64,000 nt of DNA from Streptomyces sp. Ag109_O5-10 (GTDB taxonomy: Bacteria; Actinomycetota; Actinomycetes; Streptomycetales; Streptomycetaceae), in the NCBI RefSeq assembly GCF_900105755.1, contig NZ_FNTQ01000001.1, forward strand, positions 1,984,001 through 2,048,000, read 5' to 3'. The first letter of the stretch is position 1, and each line of letters opens with the position of its first letter. The notes below the pieces were generated by a model. The model saw nothing but the letters and a program-made list of their open reading frames with translations. It did not search any database and had not been told where the DNA came from. The position numbers and the translations under genes were made by a program. Below are positions 10,192-18,711 of this stretch, piece by piece.

Positions 10192-10283
10192 GGGCACGGG
10201 CTCGACGGCCCGGGCGAACGCGGCGTCCAGACGGCCGCCCGCGACCCGGCGGAGCCCAGGCGTTCGGGCGGATGCGCCGACAC

Positions 10284-11426
10284 TCATCGCCCTGCCGGGG
10301 CCACGACGGTCCCGAACCGGATGTCGTACCGCTCGCCGGGGTGCAGCGCGGCCAGCATCCGCTCGCCCTCCGCCAGGATCGCGGCCCGGTCCGCCGCCCC
10401 GCCGGCCGCCGCCCCGCCGCCCGGTGGCCCGAAGGTCTCGACCACCAGGGCGTCCTCCGTCAGCTTCCACACACCCGCCAGGAATCCGTCCACGAGCAGG
10501 GTGCGGTGGGCCTGGTTGCCCCGCCAGGCGCGGCCCCGGTGCTCGGGCGGGACGACACGGGTGCGGTCGGCGTGCGAGAGGAGCAGGTTGTCGAACTCGG
10601 GGAGGAAGCGGGGCGGGGCCGGGGTCGCGGGGTCGGGGCGGGGCGCGTCGGGGAGGTCGAAGAGCTCGGCACCGGTCTCGTCCCGGAAGGTGAGGAGGCG
10701 GGGCCGCAGCCGTTCGAAGGCCGGGCGGAGCCGGGTCAGTCCGGCCCAGGTCTGCATGTCCCTGACGGAGGCCGGGCCGAAGGCGGCGAGGTAGCGCAGG
10801 ACTGCGGCGTCCAGGGCCTCGGCGGCCGGCGCCGGCTCGGCGGGCCGGCCGAGCCAGTGTTCCGCGGTGGTGAGGGCGACCTGACCGGACCGCCCCCACA
10901 GTCCGCGCGGGGTGACCTGGACGAGGGGCAGGGTGCAGCGGGCCGCGACGGCGAGGGACTGCGGGTCGGCGTCCGGCCATTCCTCGCTCAGCGCCTCCCG
11001 CAGCCCGGCCATGGTGCGCGGCTCGGCCTCGACCAGACCCCGGGCGAGCGCGGCGAGCCGGTCCAGGTCGACACCGGCAAGCCCCTTGCGAAAGGCGGTC
11101 CGTTCCCGGGTCCGGGCGGGCTGGACCAGCGGGCGCAGGGCCAGCGCGTCGGCGGCGGTGTGGGTGTGGATGGTCGATCGGAGGGTGACGATCCGGACCA
11201 CCTCCCGGTCCGCCATCAGCCCGGAGAGCTGCTCGGGGGCGAAGCCGTCGAGGCGGGCGGCGAGGGCGTAGTACGGCGGCCTGACGTTCTGCGCCTGGAG
11301 GCCGACGAGGTGCGCCACGGCCTCCTTAGCCGACCGGGGTGAGCGGCGCAGCAGGAGCTGGCGGTCGAGGGTGGCGCGGTTGAGGGCGCGGGTGCCGAGG
11401 ACCGGGCCGGACGGCTGGTTCTTCAT
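10284..11426 (-). CDS. Winged-helix DNA-binding protein, AlkZ-like (HTH_42)
   Basis: About 380 residues of the HTH_42 family, whose studied members include the AlkZ and YcaQ DNA glycosylases. AlkZ unhooks interstrand crosslinks and uses a Q-x-Q catalytic motif. Here HLVGLQAQNVRPPYYALAAR carries Gln-Ala-Gln at the matching place, so glycosylase activity is plausible. Other signatures are TLRSTIHTHTAADAL and FLPEFDNLLLSHADRTRV. The ATG at 11426 is preceded by an in-frame GTG at 11435, and neither has a clear ribosome site, so the transcript may be leaderless. No biosynthetic genes are adjacent that would make it a self-resistance gene. Confidence 0.75.
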   Translation of the reverse strand: MKNQPSGPVLGTRALNRATLDRQLLLRRSPRSAKEAVAHLVGLQAQNVRPPYYALAARLDGFAPEQLSGLMADREVVRIVTLRSTIHTHTAADALALRPLVQPARTRERTAFRKGLAGVDLDRLAALARGLVEAEPRTMAGLREALSEEWPDADPQSLAVAARCTLPLVQVTPRGLWGRSGQVALTTAEHWLGRPAEPAPAAEALDAAVLRYLAAFGPASVRDMQTWAGLTRLRPAFERLRPRLLTFRDETGAELFDLPDAPRPDPATPAPPRFLPEFDNLLLSHADRTRVVPPEHRGRAWRGNQAHRTLLVDGFLAGVWKLTEDALVVETFGPPGGGAAAGGAADRAAILAEGERMLAALHPGERYDIRFGTVVAPAGR

Positions 11427-11554
11427 ACCGGGCACGCTAACGCCGAACGAGGACAGATCCTGTCCTCGATGTCCCCCGTTTCTCTCACCGAATCCCGTCC
11501 TCGATTCCCTCCGCCGGGCCCGTATGCCCCGTATATCCTGCGACGAGACTCACC

Positions 11555-11568
11555 GATCACGTGTGATC
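11555..11568. promoter_or_regulatory. Inverted repeat GATCAC-GT-GTGATC upstream of corA
   Basis: This perfect 6+6 palindrome is 62 bases before the corA start, and part of the half-site recurs shortly downstream (CGGATCACAC). A TATATC hexamer sits just upstream at about 11532. It could be an operator; the factor is unknown. Confidence 0.4.
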
Positions 11569-11629
11569 ACTCCGACCACGCGGATCACACAGCTCACGCC
11601 GATGCAGGCTCCACCGAGAGGCGGCCGCG

Positions 11630-12814
11630 ATGTCCGAGCGACGCCCCAGCCCAGTGTCGAAGAACGCCACGAACGGCCGGACGGGCCGGGGCACCAGAAG
11701 GTCGGTCTGGCGCCGGGCCCTGTCGCAGGAACAGGACGACACGGCCGAGCTGCCGGCGGCGGGGTCCGGGCCGGGCGGGGAGTCCGCCGAGCCGCCGAGC
11801 GTCGTGGAGGCGGCGCTGTACAGCGACGGGGTGCGGGTGTCGACACCGGCGACCCTGGCGGAGACGTACCGCGCACTGCGCGACACGCCCTCGGGCATGG
11901 CGTGGATCGGCCTTGCCCGCCCCACCTCGGACGAACTCCTCTCCCTGGCCAGCGAGTTCGACCTGCACCAGCTCGCGGTCGAGGACGCGATGGAGGCCCA
12001 CCAACGGCCGAAACTGGAGCGGTACGGCGACACGCTCTTCGTGGTCCTGCGCGCCGCCCGCTATCTGGACGCGCCCGAGGAGGTGGACTTCGCCGAGCTG
12101 CACGTGTTCGTCGGCCCCGACTTCGTGATCACGGTCCGGCACGGCGCGGCCCCCGACCTCTCGGCGGTCCGCCGCCGCATGGAGGACTCCCCCGACCTCC
12201 TCAAACTCGGCCCGGAGGCCGTCCTCTACGCGATACTCGACGCGGTGGTCGACGGCTACGCCCCGGTCGTCGAGGGCGTCCAGAACGACATCGACGAGAT
12301 CGAGACGGAGGTCTTCCGCGGCGACCCGTCCGTCTCCCGCCGCATCTACGAACTCTCCCGCGAGATGGTCGAGTTCCAGCGCGCGACCCGCCCCCTCGTC
12401 GGCATGCTGCACGGCCTGATGGCCGGCTTCACCAAGTACGAGACCGACGAGGAACTCCAGCGCTACCTCCGCGACGTCGCCGACCACGTCACCCACATCA
12501 GCGAACGCGTGGACGGCTTCCGCCAGGCCCTCACCGAGATCCTCACGGTCAACGCGACCCTGGTCACCCAGCAACAGAACGCGGAGATGCGGGCGTTGGC
12601 GGAGGCGGGGTTCGAACAGAACGAAGAGATCAAGAAGATCTCGTCGTGGGCGGCGATTCTCTTCGCCCCGACGCTGGTCGGGACGATCTACGGGATGAAC
12701 TTCCGGGAGATGCCTGAGCTGCACTGGGCCCTCGGGTACCCCTTCGCGGTCGTCCTGATGGCGGTCGTGTGCACCGGCCTGTACCTCATCTTCAAGCGGA
12801 AGGACTGGCTCTGA
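11630..12814 (+). CDS. corA: CorA-family magnesium/divalent metal channel
   Basis: This 394-residue protein has a hydrophilic N-terminal extension and a cytoplasmic CorA domain with a long alpha helix (VDGYAPVVEGVQNDIDEIET onward). Two C-terminal membrane helices follow (ISSWAAILFAPTLVGTIYG, then HWALGYPFAVVLMAVVCTGL). The signature YGMNF lies at the end of the first helix, and the tail is basic (FKRKDWL). CorA proteins form pentameric Mg2+/Co2+ channels. The ATG has GGCGGC upstream, a modest ribosome site. The last 184 coding bases are duplicated almost exactly at 23353, beyond an accessory island. Confidence 0.93.
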   Translation: MSERRPSPVSKNATNGRTGRGTRRSVWRRALSQEQDDTAELPAAGSGPGGESAEPPSVVEAALYSDGVRVSTPATLAETYRALRDTPSGMAWIGLARPTSDELLSLASEFDLHQLAVEDAMEAHQRPKLERYGDTLFVVLRAARYLDAPEEVDFAELHVFVGPDFVITVRHGAAPDLSAVRRRMEDSPDLLKLGPEAVLYAILDAVVDGYAPVVEGVQNDIDEIETEVFRGDPSVSRRIYELSREMVEFQRATRPLVGMLHGLMAGFTKYETDEELQRYLRDVADHVTHISERVDGFRQALTEILTVNATLVTQQQNAEMRALAEAGFEQNEEIKKISSWAAILFAPTLVGTIYGMNFREMPELHWALGYPFAVVLMAVVCTGLYLIFKRKDWL

Positions 12815-12822
12815 GCAACCGG
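12631..12822. repeat. Left copy of the 192-bp corA 3'-end direct repeat
   Basis: This segment, from CAAGAAGATCTC through the corA stop and GAGCAACCGG, recurs at 23353-23544 in the same orientation. I count 4 mismatches in 192 bases, and weaker similarity continues about 30 bases further downstream. The pair brackets a 10.5-kb accessory region. Confidence 0.9.
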
Positions 12823-12833
12823 TCGACGAGGGC

Positions 12834-13469
12834 CTACGCCAGGGCCTCGCGGGAGCCGAGGTAGTCGTCAAAAGGCCCAGCGATGTGGTGGAGCGCACTC
12901 TCGTCCACGAGGGCGCGGAACTCGGCGAGTGCACCCTCTCGCACCTGCTGCTGGCGATCCATGCGAACGTCGACGAGCGCCTTGACCTCGGAGGGACGCA
13001 GATCGCGCCGCAACTGGGCAATAACGATGTAGGCGTAGTCCTCGATCTGGCACAGCCCCGGCCAGATGTCCCGTTCATAGTTCGACAGCACGGCGGCCCG
13101 GCGCTCCATCTCCAGGAAGCCCTCGAACTGCGTGGGGTCCAGCAAGTGGGCGTTGCGTCGCCACAGAGCAGGACGCGGTCGACCAGCGGGAGTGGTGTCC
13201 GCTCCCAGCAGTGCCAGGATTTCTGAACTCTCGGAGTCGCTGGCCTGGTAGACCTCAAGCAGCGCCTCGACGAGATCCCGGGCCAGACGTCGACGCCGAC
13301 CTCGTTCGAGTCGGCTCAGCCCGCTGTTGTCGATCTTGACTTCGCGCCGGCGCAGCACCTCGTGGCCAGCGACGTCGCCCTGCGTGAGGCCCCGGCGTTC
13401 GCGCAGTTCCTCCAGGCGCAGGCCGACTTCACTGAGGGTCAGCGACCACGGCGTCTTCGCTTCTGGCAT
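12834..13469 (-). CDS. XRE-family regulator with truncated DUF5753 (Scr1-like)
   Basis: About 211 residues. An N-terminal helix-turn-helix (VGLRLEELRERRGLTQGDVA to IDNSGLSRLERG) is followed by the start of a DUF5753 ligand-like domain (VLSNYERDIWPGLCQIEDYAY, RMDRQQQV). This is the layout of the many streptomycete Scr1-type antitoxin/regulator proteins. The usual length is about 280 residues. Here the match ends at VDESALHHIAG and about 12 unrelated residues follow, exactly where DNA resembling corA downstream sequence begins. The protein is therefore probably truncated by the rearrangement. The ATG at 13469 has no strong ribosome site. Confidence 0.7.
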   Translation of the reverse strand: MPEAKTPWSLTLSEVGLRLEELRERRGLTQGDVAGHEVLRRREVKIDNSGLSRLERGRRRRLARDLVEALLEVYQASDSESSEILALLGADTTPAGRPRPALWRRNAHLLDPTQFEGFLEMERRAAVLSNYERDIWPGLCQIEDYAYIVIAQLRRDLRPSEVKALVDVRMDRQQQVREGALAEFRALVDESALHHIAGPFDDYLGSREALA

Positions 13470-13618
13470 GGTGGCCAGTCTGAGGCTCTCCGCGTCACCT
13501 ACAAGCAATTTGCTCGACCATATCTCGTTGCCGCCGTGGTGGCGGGCCTGCTGCTGGGCATCGGTACTCAGGGACGTGATCCGCGCTACCACGGTCGTGG
13601 CAGCGCCCGTGTCCGCGG

Positions 13619-13699
13619 TCACCGGGCGACGGCCAGCACGCCGCCGATGGCGAGCGCACCCACGGTGACCGCCGTCGCGATCTTGATGTTGCGCTTCAT
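13619..13699 (-). CDS. 26-residue signal-anchor peptide, probably a broken secreted protein
   Basis: The sequence begins MKRNIKIATAVTVGALAIGG and is one basic N-terminus plus one hydrophobic segment, ending six residues later. A perfect AGGAGG lies 6 bases before its ATG. It looks like the signal peptide of a PepSY-type or other exported protein whose body has been lost, since the next DNA is remnant sequence. A functional small membrane peptide cannot be excluded. Confidence 0.5.
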   Translation of the reverse strand: MKRNIKIATAVTVGALAIGGVLAVAR

Positions 13700-13890
13700 G
13701 GCGAACCTCCTCGGGTCCGCGGGAGCGCCTTTCGTTCCCGCACCGTCACCGTCGCGCCGGGCCCTGCAGTCGCCGCGCGCTGCGTGTGGAGACGGGATGG
13801 AGACGACCGGTGGGCTGGCCGGGCCGTTCGGCCCCTCCCGAGGACGTGCGCGTGGCGCGTAGGTACGGGACATGGCCGCCGGCCGCCACC

Positions 13891-13971
13891 GTGCGCGTCG
13901 TCGAGGACGAGAAGGAGATCCGCGAACTGCTGCGCCGGTATCTGGGGGATCGAACTGGCGACGTCGCGTAA
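13891..13971 (+). pseudogene. N-terminal scrap of an OmpR-type response regulator
   Basis: The residues VRVVEDEKEIRELLRRYL match the first strand, acidic pocket and first helix of a two-component receiver domain. The reading frame then ends after GDRTGDVA. No phosphoacceptor Asp region, output domain or kinase is present. Together with the orphan signal peptide next door it suggests a deleted two-component locus. Confidence 0.55.
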
Positions 13972-14006
13972 TCGGTCGTCGCGTATTCCGTGGCCGGTGA
14001 GGGCGA

Positions 14007-14300
14007 GTGGTCACCGTGAGTGATCTTCGGGGGCCTAGTGCCCCTCTAGATTCCGCCACCCTCGGCGGTGAGCTGGGCGGTGATGTTGTCGTGGTAGCCG
14101 AACATACGGGCGACCACGGGGGCGGGGGTTTGGAGCACGAGGTAGCGGAGCCGGAGTTCGAGGGTGTCTGGGGTGCTGTGCGGCCCGCCGGCCTGGGACG
14201 AGCCATCGGGCGTGGGACTGCTGGCGGTCATGGTGTTGGGTCGCTGGTCGAGGCGGGCCAGGAGGATCCCGGCGAAGGGCTTGGGACGAGGGCGGATCGC
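14007..14300 (-). pseudogene. Integrase-like remnant, copy A
   Basis: The reverse strand encodes FAGILLARLDQRPNTMTASS, later STPDTLELRLRYLVLQTPAP, then VVARMFGYHDNITAQLTAEG. This resembles the C-terminal part of a streptomycete tyrosine-recombinase-like protein. It is homologous to copy B at 16250-16630 but lacks an internal stretch around the GFPTQRGRMSIRH region. It ends at an early stop. Copies A and B flank the multicopper oxidase genes in the same orientation. Confidence 0.6.
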
Positions 14301-14339
14301 CGAACCGACTGTCGCCGGTGCAACGCGCAGGTCAGCCCG

Positions 14340-15818
14340 TCAGGGGCGGACGTTGACGGTGGCCATCATGCCGAGGTCCTCGTGGTCGAGGACATGGCAG
14401 TGGTAGACGCTGCGGCCGGGGTAGTCGGTGAACGGGATACGAAGTCGCACCGAGCTCCGGGCCGGCACCAGGACGACGTCCTGCAGCACGCCTGCGGCAG
14501 GTGCACTGGTCAGCACGTGGAACGGCCAGGCGTGCAGGTGGAACGCGTGGTCCATGGGGCTGGTGTTGACCACGGTCCACTCCTCGGTGGTGCCGAGCGC
14601 GACGGTCTGGTCGTCGCGCCCGGGGTCGAAGGTGCGCCTGTCGATGGTGAAGGCCATCCCGCCGCCCATGCCCATCCCGCCCATGCCCATCGCGAAGGTG
14701 ATCTGACGCCGTCTGCTCACGCTGTCCGACGGGATCGACGGGGCAGGCAGCCTCGCGGGCAAAGCGGCCGATGCCGTGACGGCTCCGGACACGGCCAGGG
14801 CCGCCAGCGTGACCGGGCCGCCGGCGGAGGGGCCGCTGTCCGTCATGCCGCCCATCATGCCCAGGCTGCCGCGGTCGTACGGTTCGCTGACCAGCGCGTA
14901 CCGGCCGCTGCGGGTGGGACGCACGAGCAGGTCGGCACGGTTTCCCGGAGCCAGCACCACCTGGTCCCGATCGGCCGGGGCGGGCAGGAACACCCCGTCG
15001 AGGGCGACCTGAGTCACACGATGACCTTCCAGACGCAGAGCGAGCACCCGGGAGACGCAGCCGTTGATGACCCGCCACCGCTGCACTGCCCCGGGCGCGG
15101 CGGTGATGACCGGCTGGTGCTGGCCGTTGACCAGCACCAGCTCGCCCTCGCGGCCCATCATCCTGGCCATCATGTTCGGCGAGGCGACCCGGCCGGCCCC
15201 GTCCAGGGTGATGTCGGTGACCAGCAGGACCAGGTCGTCGGTCACCGGCACATCCGGGTCGGGACCGCCGCCGACCAGCAGCGCTCCGGCCAGGCCGGCG
15301 AAGATCTGGTCGGCGACGGTGCCGTGGTGGTGCGGGTGGTACCAGAACGTGCCGGTCGGGTGGTCGGTCGGGACGGCGATGGCGTAGTCGAAGCTGTCGC
15401 CGGGCTCGACGGTGACGAACGGGTTGTCGCTGTTGCCCTGCGGGGAGACATGCAGGCCGTGGGTGTGCAGGTTCGTCGGCTGGTCGATGTGGTTGATCAG
15501 CCGCGCTCGCAGCAGGTCCCCGGGCCGCACCCGCAGGGTCGGCCCCGGGCAGGTGCCGTTGAACGCCCACGCCGACGTGTCCCGGCCGGCCAGTCGGGCT
15601 CCCGGGGCAGCGGTGAGGGTCACGTCGAGCACCCCGCCGCGGCTGGCCGCCACCTGCGGCTGACGCAAACGCTCCCCGGAGGCACCAGGTTGCGCGCGGT
15701 TCCGGTCGGTGGGCGCGCCCGCACCGGCTGCCCACCCCGCGGTGCCGGCCGCCACGCCGGCTGTACCGAGTCCGAGCAACGCCAACGCCTGGCGTCGGCT
15801 GATCGGCCGGCCGCTCAC
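14340..15818 (-). CDS. Twin-arginine-exported multicopper oxidase
   Basis: This 492-residue protein has a Tat signal (ISRRQALALLGLG) and three cupredoxin domains. Copper ligands are visible as HTHGLH and HPHHHG in the N-terminal domain, and HAFHLHAWPFHV and YHCHVLDHEDLGMM in the C-terminal domain, so type 1, 2 and 3 sites are complete. Methionine-rich segments (MGMGGMGMGGGM and MMGGMT) resemble those of cuprous oxidases such as CueO. It probably oxidises Cu(I) or phenolic substrates outside the membrane. The GTG start at 15818 overlaps the stop of the SHOCT gene as GTGA. Confidence 0.9.
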   Translation of the reverse strand: MSGRPISRRQALALLGLGTAGVAAGTAGWAAGAGAPTDRNRAQPGASGERLRQPQVAASRGGVLDVTLTAAPGARLAGRDTSAWAFNGTCPGPTLRVRPGDLLRARLINHIDQPTNLHTHGLHVSPQGNSDNPFVTVEPGDSFDYAIAVPTDHPTGTFWYHPHHHGTVADQIFAGLAGALLVGGGPDPDVPVTDDLVLLVTDITLDGAGRVASPNMMARMMGREGELVLVNGQHQPVITAAPGAVQRWRVINGCVSRVLALRLEGHRVTQVALDGVFLPAPADRDQVVLAPGNRADLLVRPTRSGRYALVSEPYDRGSLGMMGGMTDSGPSAGGPVTLAALAVSGAVTASAALPARLPAPSIPSDSVSRRRQITFAMGMGGMGMGGGMAFTIDRRTFDPGRDDQTVALGTTEEWTVVNTSPMDHAFHLHAWPFHVLTSAPAAGVLQDVVLVPARSSVRLRIPFTDYPGRSVYHCHVLDHEDLGMMATVNVRP

Positions 15819-16042
15819 GGCAACAGACTCCGGCGACGCCGGTACTCGTCCTCGTCGATTTCTCCGCGAGCCTGGCGTTCGTCGAGGATCCGCCGTGCTG
15901 CCGAGCCGACCGAACGAGGTGCGGGCGGGGACGTGAGTCCCTCCTGTATCAGCCGCACCACGACGAAGCCGGTAAGCAGGCCGGCCACGATGAACACCGG
16001 CCAGCTCCACATCAGGCCCATGATCCAACCACTGCCTGTCAT
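15815..16042 (-). CDS. Small membrane protein with C-terminal SHOCT domain
   Basis: This 75-residue protein has one membrane helix (MWSWPVFIVAGLLTGFVVVR) followed by a SHOCT motif (AARRILDERQARGEIDEDEY, then RRRRSLL). SHOCT domains are short oligomerisation modules often found beside transporters or oxidases. It precedes and overlaps the multicopper oxidase gene, so the two are co-translated. It may anchor or help assemble the oxidase, which is inference. The ATG follows AAGGAG. Confidence 0.8.
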   Translation of the reverse strand: MTGSGWIMGLMWSWPVFIVAGLLTGFVVVRLIQEGLTSPPAPRSVGSAARRILDERQARGEIDEDEYRRRRSLLP

Positions 16043-16249
16043 GGCCGATCACGCTCCTTGCCCAGGAAACGCCTCGCGTACCCCAAGGCTAAGACCGCCG
16101 CCGGATCGCCGTCGGGGCGACGGCCCCGACCTGCAAAGTTCAACGTCTCGGCAACGGCTGCGACGGGGCGTACCAGGCGGTTCCCCGAGAAAAATCTGGC
16201 GGCCTCGTGTGCTCGTGAGTCGCGTGCTTGATGAGGGCTCATGCTCACC

Positions 16250-16630
16250 GTGAGTGGTCGCCGGGGGCATAGTGCCGCCAGGTCCCTCCGCTCTCGGCGG
16301 CGAGTTGGGCGGTGGTGTCGTCGTGCTAGCCGAGCATGCGGGCGACCACGGGGGTGGGGGCCTGGAGTACGAGATGGCGGATCGACATGCGTCCTCGCTG
16401 GGTGGGGAAGCCCAGGTTGCGGAGGCGGATTTCGAGGGTGTCCGGGGTCATGGGTTGTCCGGCCCGTCGGCCTGGGAAGAGCCATCGGGCGCCCGGATTG
16501 GTCGCGGTCATGGTGTTCGGCCGCCGGCCCAGGTAGTCCAGCAGCATGCCGGCGAAGGGCTCAGGGACGGGTGACGGTGGATCGCCGAGCCGGCAGTGGT
16601 ATTGCCCGACCGGTGCCCAGTGGTACGACG
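16250..16630 (-). pseudogene. Integrase-like remnant, copy B
   Basis: The frame reads PFAGMLLDYLGRRPNTMTAT, then NPGARWLFPGRRAGQPMTPD, then IRHLVLQAPTPVVARMLG. An in-frame TAG stops it before HDDTTAQLAAE, where copy A still has a tyrosine codon. It matches the end of streptomycete tyrosine-recombinase-like proteins. The catalytic Arg-His-Arg-Tyr core upstream is absent, because its 5' side runs into the truncated oxidoreductase remnant. Confidence 0.6.
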
Positions 16631-16699
16631 AGACCGTATGGGAGACAGAGGTCGAGGACGAAGGCTCGCGCGCGAGCCACCGTGCTTCTCTCGCCGGTA

Positions 16700-17325
16700 A
16701 AGTGTCTCCACGAAGCAGTTGGTGTGCCCGTCGAAGGAGGCGTCCAGCGGTTGCCCGGCCAGGAACCGGCCGATGTTGTGCACCAGCACCTCGCCCTCGA
16801 AGTGCGCCACCGACCCCGCCTTGGACGCCGGCAGACCTGCCGCGTCCCCGATCGCGAACACCTCGGGGCGGTCGATGTGCTCCAGGGTGTGCGGGTCGAC
16901 GGGGACGAAGCCCAGCTCGTCGCCCAGCCCCTCGGAGCGGCCCACGTACTCCGCGCCCCCGTGCAGCGGAACGACGACCGCCAGGTCGAACGGCAGCTCC
17001 CGCTCGTCGTACGACACCAGCCGGCCGCCGGCGCCGTCGACCCGGCCGAGCGTGAACTCGGCGACCAGCTCGATGCCCTTGTCCGCCAGCAGCCCGCCCA
17101 GCGCCTTCGCGGCGACCGGCTTGGTGAAGGCCGCGTCTAGCGGGGTGGCGTATGTCAGCTCGACCCGGTCCCGGATGCCACGCCGCTGGAAGTACCAGTC
17201 GGCGAGGAACGCGAACTCCAAGGGCGCCACAGGGCACTTGACCGGCAGATCGGCGACGTCGATCACGACGCGGCCGCCGTCAAACCGCTCCAGCGCCTCA
17301 TGCAGCCCGGTCGCGCCGGCCACCG
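16700..17325 (-). pseudogene. Sulfide:quinone-reductase-like FAD oxidoreductase, both ends lost
   Basis: About 205 residues match the middle of an NAD(P)/FAD-dependent oxidoreductase of the sulfide:quinone reductase type. Visible parts are DLPVKCPVAPLEFAFLADW, the second nucleotide region (DLAVVVPLHGG), the FAD-binding FAIGDAAGLPASKAGSVAHF and HTNCFVET. The N-terminal GxGxxG FAD motif and the last segment are gone. The cysteine in VKCPVAP is retained. Its neighbours are a CstR-type sulfide locus, so an SQR would have fitted functionally. It is now broken by junctions on both sides. Confidence 0.75.
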
Positions 17326-17389
17326 AGGATCCCGATGGGCACGTCGACCTCGCCGGACTCGAAGCGGGGCTACGGCGGTACGCAAGCCG

Positions 17390-17686
17390 CCCGCTGCGGC
17401 CTGGTGCGGACCCTGCCGGATGTTCGGCCCCGTCTACGAACGGGCTGCCGAGCGCCACCCGGACATCGTCTTCGGCAAGGTAGACACCGAAGCGCAGCCC
17501 ACCGTCACCGGGGCGTTCCGGATCTCATCCATCCCCACCCTCGTCGCCGTCCGCGACCGAACCGTCCTGTATTCGCAGCCGGGCACGCTTCCACTTCGGG
17601 CGCTGGAGGAGCTCATCGCCGGGATCCGGGCCGCCGACATGGAGGACATGCGCCGGAAGGCCGCGGGCTCGGCGGGAGCAAACTGA
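17390..17686 (+). pseudogene. Thioredoxin gene lacking its 5' end
   Basis: From AAWCGPCRMFGPVYERAAER to the stop, about 97 residues follow the thioredoxin fold: the WCGPC redox site, FGKVDTEAQ, and the cis-proline ISSIPTLV. The first beta strand and helix before WCGPC are replaced by unrelated sequence, although the frame stays open back to an ATG at 17300. The missing start faces the missing start of the SQR-like remnant, suggesting one deletion removed both promoters. Confidence 0.7.
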
Positions 17687-17735
17687 CGCTCGGGGCACCC
17701 ACGGAGTTTTCAAGGGTGCCCCTGGAGCGCAGGGA

Positions 17736-18323
17736 TCAGCGGTTGCGGAGGGCAGCGCGCGCGGCGTCCAGGTCGGTCGCGCGCGGGCGGTTGTGCGGCA
17801 GTTTGCCGAGCACGGCCGCCATGCCGCAGGTGTTCGTGACGGCGGAGAAGACCAGGCCGCCCGCGACACCGGCCGAGATCAGCAGGAGGGCCGGGTGCAC
17901 GAAGACACCGAGGACGACGCCGAGCAGGACCAGGGTGCCTGCGGTGAAGCGCACCTGGCGTTCCATGCTCCAGGCGGCCCGTGTGTCGCAGGCGGCCGGC
18001 GTGTGCAGGTCGTGCCCCTCGGCGGCCCAGGCGCTGGTGCCGCCGGCGAGGGTGGTCGTGGTGATGCCCTGCTCAGCCAGGAGCTTGCAGGCCTTCTCGG
18101 AGCGGGCGCCGGAGGCACAGACGACGAGGACGTCGCCGCGCTCGGCGGCGTGCCGTATCTCGGGCAGCGCCCGCCGGACGTGGTCGAGAGGGATGTTCAC
18201 GGCGCCGGGCAGGTGCCCTGAGGCGTACTCGGCGGGCGTACGCACGTCGATGACGGTGAGAGCGTGCAGCCGGGTGCGGGCCTGGTCGGTGCCGAGGGCG
18301 ACGGGGGCGGGGGAATGTGTCAT
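17736..18323 (-). CDS. Rhodanese plus DUF2892 membrane protein
   Basis: This 195-residue protein has a rhodanese domain (IDVRTPAEYASGHLPGAVNI, active loop CASGARS with Cys near residue 70) and a C-terminal pair of membrane helices of DUF2892 type (FTAGTLVLLGVVLGVFVHP, LLLISAGVAGGLVFS, with NTCGMA). It would handle persulfide sulfur at the inner membrane face. It is divergent from cstR with a CstR-type operator between them, so repression by CstR is likely. Confidence 0.85.
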   Translation of the reverse strand: MTHSPAPVALGTDQARTRLHALTVIDVRTPAEYASGHLPGAVNIPLDHVRRALPEIRHAAERGDVLVVCASGARSEKACKLLAEQGITTTTLAGGTSAWAAEGHDLHTPAACDTRAAWSMERQVRFTAGTLVLLGVVLGVFVHPALLLISAGVAGGLVFSAVTNTCGMAAVLGKLPHNRPRATDLDAARAALRNR

Positions 18324-18373
18324 GGCAGGTGTGATCCTTGGTGGTCGACGCCGTCCCGAACCGGGACGTACAG

Positions 18374-18387
18374 TACCCCTAGGGGTA
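18374..18387. promoter_or_regulatory. CsoR/CstR-type operator TACCCCTAGGGGTA
   Basis: This perfect 14-base palindrome lies between the rhodanese gene (minus) and cstR (plus), 18 bases before the chosen cstR start. It matches the short GC-centred palindromes known for the CsoR family. It should autoregulate cstR and control the rhodanese gene. Confidence 0.75.
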
Positions 18388-18395
18388 TTTCTTGA

Positions 18396-18692
<297 letters not shown>

Positions 18693-18711
18693 GCAGGCGG
18701 CACGGTGTGCC

